Of a DNA stretch of 64,000 bases, positions 22,841 to 31,601 are shown one piece after another. The translations under genes were made by a program, and so were the position numbers. Source of the DNA: SIG78 sp045587205 (GTDB lineage Bacteria; Verrucomicrobiota; Lentisphaeria; Victivallales; Victivallaceae); the NCBI GenBank assembly GCA_045587205.1, contig JAZNBV010000060.1:15071-79070 (forward strand), given 5' to 3'. The notes under the pieces are model-generated. The model saw nothing but the letters and a program-made list of their open reading frames with translations, ran no database searches and was not told the origin of the DNA. Numbering within the stretch: position 1 is the stretch's first letter; each line of letters opens with the position of its first letter.

Positions 22841-24778
22841 TCAGCCGATGGATACGCCGCTGGGCATATCGCCGTCAACGGTTATCAGGGCAAGCTTTTT
22901 GCCGCTTTTTGCCGCCAGAAGCATACCGGCAGATTCCACGCCGCGGATCTTGGCGGGTTTCAGATTGGCAACGATCACAATGGTTTTGCCAATGATTTCT
23001 TCCGGCGTATAATATTGGGCAACTCCGGCGACCAGCGGACGCACTTCACTGCCGACTTCGATGGAAAGTTTCAGGAGCTTATCGGCGCCTTCGACCTTTT
23101 CGGCAGTCAGAACTTTGGCAGTTTTGAGCTGCACTTTGGCAAAATCTTCGATCCCGATCAAATCTTCGGCAGCAACGGTGTTGACCGCTTTTTCCGGCGC
23201 TTTGGCGGGCGCTGACTTGGCACACACCGGCTTGGCGGCGGCATCCTCAAGCTGAATACGCATAAAGAGCGCCCCCTTGTCCTGAACCTTGCCGCCGGCA
23301 AGCACATTATTGTGATTGTGCAGTGATTTCAATGTGGCGGGAAGTTCCGGATCCATACCCAGAGCGTCGCGCAGATCGCGCATCTTGCCGGGCATCACCG
23401 GGTCAAGCAGAATTGCCACGCGGCGCATTGTTTCGGCAGCAGTATAGATGACTGTTTCCAAACGCTCGGTATTGCCGGCTTTGGCAAGCGCCCACGGCGC
23501 GGCAGCTTCAAAGTAACGGTTGCCGGCGCGGACAACTTCCAGCACTGCGGCAATACCGGAGTCAAGCGCCACAGCTTCGATGCTCTTTTCCATAGTTGCC
23601 AGTGCCTGATCCGCCATTGCCAGCAGTTCGGTATCTTCCGATTGCATTGCGTGCGGAGCAGGAATAACACCGTTGCAGCTGCGCAGCGCCATTTTCAACA
23701 CGCGGCTGGCAAGGTTGCCCAAATCGTTGGCAAGTTCGGAATTGTAGCGGTTGATGAATGCTTCTTCGGTAAAACTGGCATCCGATCCCGGCGACATTGC
23801 CGCCAGCAGATAGTAGCGGAACGCATCCACGCCCGCCAGTTCGATCATATCCATCGGATTGATGACATTGCCCAGCGATTTGCTCATCTTGGTTTTGCCG
23901 GTAAGCCACCAGCCGTGGGCAAAAATGGTTTTGGGCAGCGGCAGATCCATTGCCTTGAGCATAGTCGTCCAGTAAACAGTGTGCGTAGTAAGGATATCTT
24001 TGCCGATCAGCTGGCAGCTGGCGGGCCACCAGCGGGCAAATTCGGCATCATCCTGCAGATAACCCACGCCGGAGAGGTAGTTCAAAAGTGCATCGAACCA
24101 CACATAGCATACATAATCTTTGTCAAACGGCAGTTCTATACCCCACGACATACGCTCTTTGGAGCGCGATATGCAGAGGTCGCCCAGTTCCTGACGCAGA
24201 AAACCCAGAGTTTCGTTGGCACGGAACTTCGGCAGAATAAAATCCGGATGGGTTTCAATATACTCAATAAGCCACTGCTGATAGTTTTTCATCCGGAAAA
24301 AATAGTTCGGCTCCACAATCTTGGTTACTTCGCGGCCGCATTCGGGGCACTTGCCGTCAACCAGGTCTTTTTCGGTAAAAAAGCGTTCATCGCCCACGCA
24401 GTACCATCCGACATATTCGGATTTATAGATAAGGTCGCGGTCGTAAAGATCCTGCAGCACTTTGCTGACAACTTCTTTGTGATAATCATCGGTCGTGCGG
24501 ATAAAACGGTCGTTGGTGATGCCGAGTTTTTTCCAGAGTTCCTTGAATCGCACTACAGTTTCATCACAGTGCTGCTGACAGCCGAGATTGTTTTTTTCGG
24601 CAGCTTTCTGCACTTTCTGACCGTGTTCATCGGTACCGGTCAGGAAAAAAGTTTCATCGCCGGCGGAACGGTGGAAACGCGCCAGCACATCTGCCAGCAC
24701 CGTAGTATAGGCGTGACCGATATGCGGTTTGTCATTTACATAGTAAATAGGCGTAGTTACATAAAATTTATTATCCAT
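22841..24778 (-). CDS. metG: Methionyl-tRNA synthetase
   Basis: The 645-residue enzyme charges tRNA-Met. HIGH is at residues 19-22, KMSKSLGNV in the second half of the catalytic core, and the connective domain has a single CPEC zinc knuckle. The last 110 residues are a fused Trbp111-like tRNA-binding domain (AKVQLKTAKVLTAEKVEGAD, LKPAKIRGVESAGMLLAA). The linker between core and this domain is Ala/Lys/Pro-rich. The ATG at 24778 follows a GGAGGA site. Its promoter appears to share its -35 hexamer with the divergent pepF promoter. Confidence 0.96.
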   Translation of the reverse strand: MDNKFYVTTPIYYVNDKPHIGHAYTTVLADVLARFHRSAGDETFFLTGTDEHGQKVQKAAEKNNLGCQQHCDETVVRFKELWKKLGITNDRFIRTTDDYHKEVVSKVLQDLYDRDLIYKSEYVGWYCVGDERFFTEKDLVDGKCPECGREVTKIVEPNYFFRMKNYQQWLIEYIETHPDFILPKFRANETLGFLRQELGDLCISRSKERMSWGIELPFDKDYVCYVWFDALLNYLSGVGYLQDDAEFARWWPASCQLIGKDILTTHTVYWTTMLKAMDLPLPKTIFAHGWWLTGKTKMSKSLGNVINPMDMIELAGVDAFRYYLLAAMSPGSDASFTEEAFINRYNSELANDLGNLASRVLKMALRSCNGVIPAPHAMQSEDTELLAMADQALATMEKSIEAVALDSGIAAVLEVVRAGNRYFEAAAPWALAKAGNTERLETVIYTAAETMRRVAILLDPVMPGKMRDLRDALGMDPELPATLKSLHNHNNVLAGGKVQDKGALFMRIQLEDAAAKPVCAKSAPAKAPEKAVNTVAAEDLIGIEDFAKVQLKTAKVLTAEKVEGADKLLKLSIEVGSEVRPLVAGVAQYYTPEEIIGKTIVIVANLKPAKIRGVESAGMLLAAKSGKKLALITVDGDMPSGVSIG

Positions 24779-24820
24779 AGAACAACATCCTCCATTTTAT
24801 TATTTTATTATTACTTTAAT

Positions 24821-24848
24821 AATTTAATACGTTTTTTGATTATTGCAA
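24821..24848 (-). promoter_or_regulatory. Predicted metG promoter
   Basis: On the minus strand, TTGCAA (24848-24843), 16 bases, TAAATT (24826-24821). The hexamer TTGCAA is a palindrome and serves the plus-strand promoter too. Confidence 0.5.
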
Positions 24849-24870
24849 TATCCGATAGTCAGGTTATATT
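24843..24870 (+). promoter_or_regulatory. Predicted pepF promoter
   Basis: TTGCAA (24843-24848), 16 bases, TATATT (24865-24870). The ATG at 24909 lies 38 bases further on. Confidence 0.55.
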
Positions 24871-24908
24871 ACCAAAAAGCATTTTTTTAATACAAAAGGC
24901 AGCATACT

Positions 24909-26705
24909 ATGAGCAAAAAAGTTCTTGAACGCAAAGATATACCGCAGGAATTGACCTGGGATCTCACTTTGATGTACAGCAATACCGACTCCTGGGAAAA
25001 GGATTTTGCCCGCCTGACAGAGCTGGTGAAAGAATGCACCGCTTTTCAGGGGCGTCTGGCAGAGAGCGCCGCAACCTTGCGCGATGCCCTGCAGGCCCTG
25101 GACAATATGGAGCGCTCCCTGGACAAACTCTACACCTACGCGCATCTGCTCCACGATCAGGATACCGGTGACTCGGTGGGCAGAACACTGGAAAACCGTG
25201 CTTCGGCACGCGCTGCGGAAATTTCAGCAGAGTGTGCGTGGTTTGAACCGGAACTGCTGGCGATCGATGAAAATGTGATGCAGCAGTTCCTACAGGAAGA
25301 TGTTCTGCAATTTTACAAACCCTCTATTGAAGAGCTTTTCCACGCCCGGAAGCACACACTCTCGGCGCCGGAAGAACGCATTTTAAGTGCGCTTTCTGAC
25401 GTGCTCGGCGCCCCGGGCGAAATCTACGAAACCCTGACCGATGCAGATATGCGTTTCCCGGAAGTACGCAATGAAGATGGCAAACGACTGGAACTTACAC
25501 ACGGCAGTTACCGGCGGCTGATGGAGTCCAATGACCGCAATGTGCGCAAAAGAGCATTCAAAGCAATGTTTGAAAGCTACAAAAATATTATCAACACCTG
25601 TGCTTCCACACTTGATTCCACAGTCAAGCTTCACGTTTCATCCAGCCGTCTGCGGCACTATGATTCGGCACTTGCCAAGGCGCTTTTTGCTGATGAACTG
25701 CCGGAAAAACTCTATCTGAATCTGATCGATTCGGTGCATAAGCACATACCCGAACTCACTGAATATCTGCAGTTCCGCAAAAAGAAACTCAAGTTGAAAA
25801 AACTTGATATGTACGACCTTTACAACCCTCTGAAAGCCGCTGAAGAACGTGTTTTCACCTTTGAAGAAGCCAAAACTATGGTGCTGGAAGCCTTCGCAGT
25901 AATGAACAGAGAATATACAGATACCGTACAACGCGCCTTTGACGAACGCTGGATCGATGTTGCCGAATGCCGCAGAAAGCGTTCCGGAGCCTATTCCAGC
26001 GGATGTTATGACAGTGTGCCGTACCTGCTGCTGAACTTCAACGGCACACTTAACGATGTCTTTACTCTGGCGCACGAGCTGGGACACTCGCTGCACAGTT
26101 ATTTTTCCAACCGTACCCAGCAGTATCACTACGCACATTATCCGATCTTTGCTGCGGAAATAGCCTCCACGACCAACGAACTTCTGCTGCACGATCACCT
26201 TATGAAAAAGTATGCTGATGACCCGGATATGCAGAGTACACTTCTGGTACATTTGATCGATGAAGTGCGCGCCTGTATCTACCGCCAGACTATGTTTGCG
26301 GAATTTGAACTCGATATCCACCGTCTGCAGGAAAAAGGTACGCCGCTTACAGCTGAACTTTTGAATGAACACTATTATAAACTCAACGATCTTTATTACG
26401 GCAACGCGGTCAAAGCCGATGAACTCATCCGGTACGAATGGGCAAGAATACCCCATTTTTACTACAATTTCTATGTGTTCAAGTACGCCACCGGGTTATC
26501 TGCGGCAATGAAATTTGCCGCCAATATCCTCTCCGGCGATACCGCGCTGCGCGACCGTTATTACGGATTTCTGAAGGCCGGCGACAGCAAACCTGTTCTG
26601 GAAATATTGTGCGATGCCGGCGTGGATTTTGTCAACGGTTCCGTAGTGGAAGATGCCCTTAACAGTTTCGGAAAAATGGTAAAACAACTCAAGAGCGTAT
26701 TGTAA
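24909..26705 (+). CDS. pepF: Oligoendopeptidase F (M3 family)
   Basis: At 598 residues this is a full-length M3 zinc metallopeptidase. The zinc motif HELGH is at 389-393, followed by AAEIASTTNELLLHDHL with the third ligand Glu, and SSRLRHYDSALAKALF in the N-terminal part is typical of PepF. It degrades oligopeptides of about 7-17 residues in the cytoplasm, supplying amino acids. There is no signal peptide. The stop is separated by a single base from the start of pncC, so the two are co-transcribed. Confidence 0.94.
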   Translation: MSKKVLERKDIPQELTWDLTLMYSNTDSWEKDFARLTELVKECTAFQGRLAESAATLRDALQALDNMERSLDKLYTYAHLLHDQDTGDSVGRTLENRASARAAEISAECAWFEPELLAIDENVMQQFLQEDVLQFYKPSIEELFHARKHTLSAPEERILSALSDVLGAPGEIYETLTDADMRFPEVRNEDGKRLELTHGSYRRLMESNDRNVRKRAFKAMFESYKNIINTCASTLDSTVKLHVSSSRLRHYDSALAKALFADELPEKLYLNLIDSVHKHIPELTEYLQFRKKKLKLKKLDMYDLYNPLKAAEERVFTFEEAKTMVLEAFAVMNREYTDTVQRAFDERWIDVAECRRKRSGAYSSGCYDSVPYLLLNFNGTLNDVFTLAHELGHSLHSYFSNRTQQYHYAHYPIFAAEIASTTNELLLHDHLMKKYADDPDMQSTLLVHLIDEVRACIYRQTMFAEFELDIHRLQEKGTPLTAELLNEHYYKLNDLYYGNAVKADELIRYEWARIPHFYYNFYVFKYATGLSAAMKFAANILSGDTALRDRYYGFLKAGDSKPVLEILCDAGVDFVNGSVVEDALNSFGKMVKQLKSVL

Positions 26706-26706
26706 A

Positions 26707-27177
26707 ATGTATGAAGAACTGGTAAAACTCATAAAAGAGCGTTCAGGCAGACTCGCCACCGCCGAATCCTGCACCGGCGGTCTGATCGCCGCTGCGCTGA
26801 CCGATATACCCGGCGTGTCAGAAATTTACGCCGGTGGGGTGGTCGCCTATGAAAACGAAGTCAAAAACCGCCTGCTCAATGTACCTCGGGAAATATTTTC
26901 CACCGTCGGCGCCGTCAGCAGCGAGTGCGCCGAAGCAATGGTGCGCGGTGCCGCTGCCGCCCTGCAAACCGATTACGCTGTTGCAACTACCGGGATCGCC
27001 GGTCCCGGCGGCGCGGTGCCGGGCAAACCGGTGGGAACTGTTTATATAGGCTATTATATAGCAGGCAAGGTCTTTACCGAGTGCAATCACTTTGCCGGCA
27101 GCCGCAGTGCAGTAAGAGCCGCCGCCGTCGATCGTGCACTGAACTATTTGACTGAATTGATAAAAGAGAACTGCTGA
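26707..27177 (+). CDS. pncC: Nicotinamide-nucleotide amidase (CinA C-domain protein)
   Basis: The 156-residue protein is the stand-alone CinA C-terminal domain. ATAESCTGGLIAAALTD contains the catalytic Ser, and YAVATTGIAGPGGAVPGKPVGTVYIGY is the other conserved block (residues about 89-115). PncC deamidates NMN to nicotinate mononucleotide in NAD recycling. The N-terminal competence-damage domain is absent, as in many bacteria. It begins one base after pepF, implying translational coupling. Confidence 0.93.
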   Translation: MYEELVKLIKERSGRLATAESCTGGLIAAALTDIPGVSEIYAGGVVAYENEVKNRLLNVPREIFSTVGAVSSECAEAMVRGAAAALQTDYAVATTGIAGPGGAVPGKPVGTVYIGYYIAGKVFTECNHFAGSRSAVRAAAVDRALNYLTELIKENC

Positions 27178-27188
27178 ATAATACAGCT

Positions 27189-28271
27189 TTACAGCGCTTT
27201 CAACCGTTTTGCGGCATCGCGGTGACCGAGTTTTTCTGCCATATTGTAACACTCTCTGGCACGATCAAGGTCGATTGCCGAGCCTTGACCAAGTTCTGCC
27301 ATAATCCCCAGATTGATCCAGCTGGCGCCGTTGCCGAGCGCTGCGGCGCGTTCAAAAAAATCCCGCGCTTTATTGTAATCGGGCGGAGTCTGCTTGAAGT
27401 AGTACAAACCCAGCCGGTGCAGTGCCGGTGAAAAATTGAATTTTTCGGCAGCCTGCCGGTAATAAGTCAACGCTTCGCCTTCCCGGGCGGAATTCATCAG
27501 CCAGTCACCGTAATTTATCAGGCCTTCAGGATCGGCAAGTTCGGCGGCGCGGCGGTAATATCTGCCCGACTGGATGCGGGCATCTTCCGATTCCGGAGCG
27601 CGTTTACCGCACAGATAACCCATTGCAGTAAATGCTTTAGGATAATTATCTCTGATTGCCACTGCCAAAAGTTTGGCGGCGTTTTCGTAATCATTTTCGC
27701 GGCCTCTGGAGATATAGAGCATTGCCAGAGCCACGCGTGCTTCGGCATTGTTCTGCCGGATGGCGTGCATATAAAATTCCTCTGCCAGTAATTCGCTTTT
27801 TTCCACACCCTGACCGTTTTCGTACAACCTTCCCAGTGCCAGCTGCGCGCCGCTGTGGCCGCCCAGCGCGGCGCTGCGGTAAAAGAGCGCCGCCTGTGCG
27901 TGATCTTCGTGCGGCGGCAGTTCATACATCTGCCCCAGTTCAAATCTGGCGGGAATCGAACCGTACAGAGAAGCCCGCATCAAATTCACCAACACCAGCT
28001 CTGCTTCATCTTTAACATTCAATGCACCTGATTTGTAAATCAATGCCAGATTGTAGTAACTGTTGCCGTTGCCCAGCGCCCCGGAGCGTTCAAAACACTC
28101 CGCGGCATATTTATAATCCCCCGCCGAAGCAGCAATCAGCCCCTGATTATACAGCTGATTGGATTCATCGCCGCGCGTAACGACCAACGCAATGGCAATC
28201 ACCGGTAATATGATTACCGGAGTCAGGAGCATATAAAGTAATTTGTACTGGGCAAAACCGGAATTTTTCAT
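27189..28271 (-). CDS. Membrane-anchored Sel1/TPR-repeat protein
   Basis: One N-terminal membrane helix (LLTPVIILPVIAIALVV) is followed by about eight Sel1-like repeats of roughly 36 residues, for example AALFYRSAALGGHSGAQLAL and ALGNGASWINLGIMAELGQG. Such alpha-solenoids bind partner proteins; the domain is probably periplasmic. A TTG at 28289 would give a longer form, but the ATG at 28271 lies one base after the stop of the preceding gene and is the better start. It is the last gene of the tsaD-HAD-Sel1 transcript. No specific partner can be named. Confidence 0.8.
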   Translation of the reverse strand: MKNSGFAQYKLLYMLLTPVIILPVIAIALVVTRGDESNQLYNQGLIAASAGDYKYAAECFERSGALGNGNSYYNLALIYKSGALNVKDEAELVLVNLMRASLYGSIPARFELGQMYELPPHEDHAQAALFYRSAALGGHSGAQLALGRLYENGQGVEKSELLAEEFYMHAIRQNNAEARVALAMLYISRGRENDYENAAKLLAVAIRDNYPKAFTAMGYLCGKRAPESEDARIQSGRYYRRAAELADPEGLINYGDWLMNSAREGEALTYYRQAAEKFNFSPALHRLGLYYFKQTPPDYNKARDFFERAAALGNGASWINLGIMAELGQGSAIDLDRARECYNMAEKLGHRDAAKRLKAL

Positions 28272-28272
28272 A

Positions 28273-28920
28273 TCAGCATATATTCTCAAGTTCGGCTATG
28301 GAATCAATTTCAATATCGGCATTTTCCGGCTCTTTGCTCCCCAGTCCGTAACGGCAGAACACACTGCGAATACCGGCGGCGCGCGCCGCACCCAGATCGG
28401 TGTAATTATCGCCGACCATTACGCATTCTTCTATCGGGAGATTCAATTGGCGGGCAACTTCATACAATAACTCCGGCGCCGGCTTGAGGGGAATTTTTCC
28501 GTCATCGCCGACCACACAGTCTATATATTCAAGTATTCCCAGCTGCAGGAGTATATTCTGTGCATCACCCCTGGTCTTGTTGGTTGCCACCGCGCAGAGT
28601 ACGCCTTTGGCCTGCAGTGCGGCAAGCGTTTCTGTCACGCCGGGATAAAGCACTGTTGCATCGGTCTGATGCTGTGCATAGTATTTTCCGTAGATATCCA
28701 GAGCTTTCTGCAGCTCTTCTCCGCTTATTTCAATACCGTCGTAAATAAATGAATTTTTCAAAAGTTCTTTTATGCCGCAGCCGATCATTTTCTGCACATC
28801 AGTGCGCTGCACTGTTTTGCAGCCGAACTGCTTACGCATATAGTTAACGGCATTGGTCAGATCGTCCAGCGAATCGATCAGAGTACCGTCAAGGTCGAAA
28901 ATAAAACAGCTTATTTTCAT
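28273..28920 (-). CDS. HAD phosphatase, phosphoglycolate phosphatase-like
   Basis: This 215-residue protein shows all HAD motifs: FDLDGTLIDS at the N terminus, ATNKTRGD (motif II, Thr), KPAPELLYEVA (motif III, Lys) and MVGDNYTDLGAARAAG (motif IV). The small alpha-helical cap after motif I is of the Gph/PGP type, so phosphoglycolate or a similar phosphomonoester is the likely substrate. The ATG at 28920 overlaps the tsaD stop (ATGA), which implies coupled translation; a GTG three codons upstream is less likely. Confidence 0.85.
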   Translation of the reverse strand: MKISCFIFDLDGTLIDSLDDLTNAVNYMRKQFGCKTVQRTDVQKMIGCGIKELLKNSFIYDGIEISGEELQKALDIYGKYYAQHQTDATVLYPGVTETLAALQAKGVLCAVATNKTRGDAQNILLQLGILEYIDCVVGDDGKIPLKPAPELLYEVARQLNLPIEECVMVGDNYTDLGAARAAGIRSVFCRYGLGSKEPENADIEIDSIAELENIC

Positions 28921-30026
28921 TTTGCGCACCCTCTCTGCAGTGCAGCAAATCTTACAGCCGTGATCTCCGGCAGCCGCGCAAAAGCATCAAAGCCCACGCC
29001 GTCGCCCCTGCCGTTATCGGCAATGTAGTGGTAATATCCGAGCCCGCCGATCATTGCGGCATTATCAGTGCAGTATGCCGGAGCCGCCAGAAGCAGCTTG
29101 ACATTCTTCGGACATTCTGAACTCAAACGCTCACGCAGTACCGCGTTGCACGCCACCCCGCCGGCAGCGATGACAGTTTTGACATTGAAATCCTTTGCCG
29201 CCTTCATCGTTTTGCGCACCAGTACATCGACCACTGCTTCCTGAAATGACGCAGCAAGGTCACTCAAAAGCTGCGGTTCAATGGCGGAATCTTCCGGCAG
29301 ATCAAGTTTTTCAAGCGTGTAAAGCAAAGCGGTTTTTATACCGCTGAAGCTGAAATTATACTTGTTTTCTTCGCTCAACGCCTTGCCTGCAGCTCCGGTC
29401 AGCGGACGCGGGAAGTTGAAACGGTTTTTATCGCCATTGACCGCTGTTTTCTGCATAACCGGCCCGCCCGGATAGCCGAGTTTGAGCAATTTGGCAGCTT
29501 TGTCCAGCGCTTCACCGGCAGCATCATCAATAGTAAATCCCAGGTGCCGCGCGTGGCCGTCGGCGTGCAGCAGCAGCAAACTGGTGTGACCGCCGGATAC
29601 CACCAGCGCCAGCATCGGATAGGCGTTTTCATCATCGATCACCGGATGAGCAGAACTGCCGAGGAACGCTCCGTAGATATGCCCGGCAAAATGGTTCACC
29701 CCGTAAAGCGGCTTATGATGTTTGAGCGCCAGACCTTTGGCAAAGTTCACCCCCACCAGCAGTGCGGGGATCAAGCCGGGCCCCTGCGTTACAGCTATAC
29801 CGTCAATATCACTCAAGCTGACATTTGCCGTGGCAAGTGCTTCATCCAGCACCCGCGGAAATGCACTCAAGTGTTCACGCGCCGCCAGTTCCGGCACCAC
29901 GCCGCCGTGCGCCGCGTGCCGCGCTATCTGCGATGCCACCGCACTGGAAAGCACTTCCACGCCGTCGCGCACCACCGCGCAGGCGCTTTCATCGCAGGAG
30001 CTTTCTATACCCAGTATTAAAGTCAT
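28917..30026 (-). CDS. tsaD: tRNA N6-adenosine threonylcarbamoyltransferase
   Basis: TsaD transfers the threonylcarbamoyl group to A37 of tRNAs reading ANN codons. The start ILGIESSCDESACAVV, the metal-binding HFAGHIYGAFL (the HxxxH-type pair) and ALVVSGGHTSLLLL are family signatures, as is VAAGGVACNAVLRERL, seen here as VIAAGGVACNAVL. At 369 residues it is slightly longer than E. coli TsaD. The ATG at 30026 is preferred over a TTG three codons upstream. The downstream HAD gene overlaps its stop by 4 bases. TsaB, TsaC and TsaE are not nearby. Confidence 0.95.
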   Translation of the reverse strand: MTLILGIESSCDESACAVVRDGVEVLSSAVASQIARHAAHGGVVPELAAREHLSAFPRVLDEALATANVSLSDIDGIAVTQGPGLIPALLVGVNFAKGLALKHHKPLYGVNHFAGHIYGAFLGSSAHPVIDDENAYPMLALVVSGGHTSLLLLHADGHARHLGFTIDDAAGEALDKAAKLLKLGYPGGPVMQKTAVNGDKNRFNFPRPLTGAAGKALSEENKYNFSFSGIKTALLYTLEKLDLPEDSAIEPQLLSDLAASFQEAVVDVLVRKTMKAAKDFNVKTVIAAGGVACNAVLRERLSSECPKNVKLLLAAPAYCTDNAAMIGGLGYYHYIADNGRGDGVGFDAFARLPEITAVRFAALQRGCAK

Positions 30027-30193
30027 ATTTTTCAAATCCCGAATAAAATATCTTTTTACATTGTCAACAGCAACAATATATCATATTTTAAAAGAAAAAC
30101 AATATTTTATTTGCATTTGCGGCTTGATTTTCCTGATAATGTGTTGTAACTTTACAGCAAACAGTTTTTTTCAACGGATAATTTGCCGGATTT

Positions 30194-30718
30194 ATGCAAC
30201 CTGATTCCAAGATTACATTTGCCTTCCGCTTTAAACTTCTGCTCCTGGCAGCGTTTTCGCTGGCCCTGGGGCTGGGGTTGGTGTTTTATTCTTTTACGGT
30301 ATTCGGCTATATGATTTTTCTGTTGCCGTGGGTGCTGACTGCAGCGGGCATACTGCTCTGGCTGGCCGGAGTGCTTGACAAACGGCGCCGCAACTACCGC
30401 AAGATAATATCCGGCAGCATTATTTTCTGCAGCGGGATCGTGCTTTTCCGCTGGCCGGAGTGGCGCGATGCAGCTCTGTGGTATATTTTTGCGGGGTATC
30501 TGATTATTTCGGCGCGGCACACATTCCAGCCGGTGCTGATGCGCGGCGTGGAAAAGCAGCCGTTTATCCGGGCAATCGGAGCACTGACCGTATGGGGCTT
30601 TGCCGGATTGATGCTTTTTATGCCGCGTTCGGGACTTTCGGACGCCCTGACTCTGCTGGGGATATTCACTGCCGCCTGGGGGGCATTTCAACTATTGCTG
30701 CCGCCCGTGCGGGAGTAA
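30194..30718 (+). CDS. DUF308/HdeD-like membrane protein
   Basis: The 174-residue protein has six hydrophobic segments in the regular spacing of DUF308/HdeD proteins, starting LLLLAAFSLALGLGLVFYS and ending GIFTAAWGAFQLLL. A short basic loop (DKRRRNYRK) follows the second helix and marks the cytoplasmic side. HdeD relatives are linked to acid stress in enterobacteria, but most members have no known role. It ends 4 bases before the convergent GNAT gene, with no terminator between. Confidence 0.65.
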   Translation: MQPDSKITFAFRFKLLLLAAFSLALGLGLVFYSFTVFGYMIFLLPWVLTAAGILLWLAGVLDKRRRNYRKIISGSIIFCSGIVLFRWPEWRDAALWYIFAGYLIISARHTFQPVLMRGVEKQPFIRAIGALTVWGFAGLMLFMPRSGLSDALTLLGIFTAAWGAFQLLLPPVRE

Positions 30719-30722
30719 TTTC

Positions 30723-31601
30723 TTAAAATTTATCCGCCAGCGGAAAAAAGAGATTCTGCTCTTTTATGGTCAAAAATTTCTGCATAGCACATTCTCCGTG
30801 CCAGCATTCCGGAAGATCCGCGGGGGCGTTGCTTGCTGTAAAACCATTTTTCTGCAGCAATTTATATGCAGGATCACTGTCGGATATAAAAGCCTTGTCC
30901 ACCCCCTCAAGCAAAACCGGATATTCATCCGGATCCCCGCATATTTCTGAAAGCACTCCGCCAGTCAGCAGTGCATAGCTGTTTCCAGCTACGCGCCATT
31001 GGTTGTAATCCCAGGTAAAATACCAGTGCCACGAGTGAAAAAATTCTTCGTTTTCCCGGCGTATAACCCGTCCGGCAGGTTTATCGGCATTATTGTACAA
31101 CTCTTTGATCAGAGCCTTTTCGCAGGGAGTGAGAACTGCTGAATTTTTCCACTCGCCTCCGGCTGCCGGAACATCGCGTTTAAGCAGTGAACACGCCGGG
31201 TTCATCACCCGTTGAAATCCGGATTTTTCGTACACCCTTCCGGCAGCGGTGTAAAGCAGCATCAGGTCAAAGCCGTTTTCCGCCGCCCAGGCACTTGCGT
31301 TTTTGCAGAGTCTGTCAGCAATGCCCTGTTTGCGTGCTTCCGGAGCAACGCCGACGGAAGCTACTCCGGCAACTTTCCAGCAGCCGCCATTGCCGTCGGA
31401 TATATCAAACGGCATTATTCCAACGTGACCGAGTGCATTACCTCCGGCATCAAATGCCATAAAAGATTCTTCGATAAAGGGAAAGCGCGTACCGAACCGG
31501 CTCTCAAAAAAGTGCCATTCTTCAAAACAGCGTTTCAAAAGTTCCACGGCTTTTTTCTGTGACGCAGCATCGCGCCCGACATAACGGTAATCAACGCTCA
31601 T
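30723..31601 (-). CDS. GNAT-family N-acetyltransferase
   Basis: The N-terminal half of this 292-residue protein is a GNAT domain. ALGHVGIMPFDI is the beta-strand region and VGVAPEARKQGIADRLC the acetyl-CoA-binding motif A (Q/RxxGxG/A variant). LLYTAAGRVYEKSGFQRV completes the fold. The C-terminal 140 residues form a second domain, perhaps another GNAT-like fold, as in Eis-type enzymes. It overlaps the upstream nagA by 11 bases and is third in an operon with a sugar-type transporter, so an amino-sugar acceptor is plausible but unproven. Confidence 0.8.
   Translation of the reverse strand: MSVDYRYVGRDAASQKKAVELLKRCFEEWHFFESRFGTRFPFIEESFMAFDAGGNALGHVGIMPFDISDGNGGCWKVAGVASVGVAPEARKQGIADRLCKNASAWAAENGFDLMLLYTAAGRVYEKSGFQRVMNPACSLLKRDVPAAGGEWKNSAVLTPCEKALIKELYNNADKPAGRVIRRENEEFFHSWHWYFTWDYNQWRVAGNSYALLTGGVLSEICGDPDEYPVLLEGVDKAFISDSDPAYKLLQKNGFTASNAPADLPECWHGECAMQKFLTIKEQNLFFPLADKF

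Noticed and set aside
23642..24928. 428-codon plus-strand frame opposite metG
   Set aside because: MetG motifs on the minus strand are decisive.
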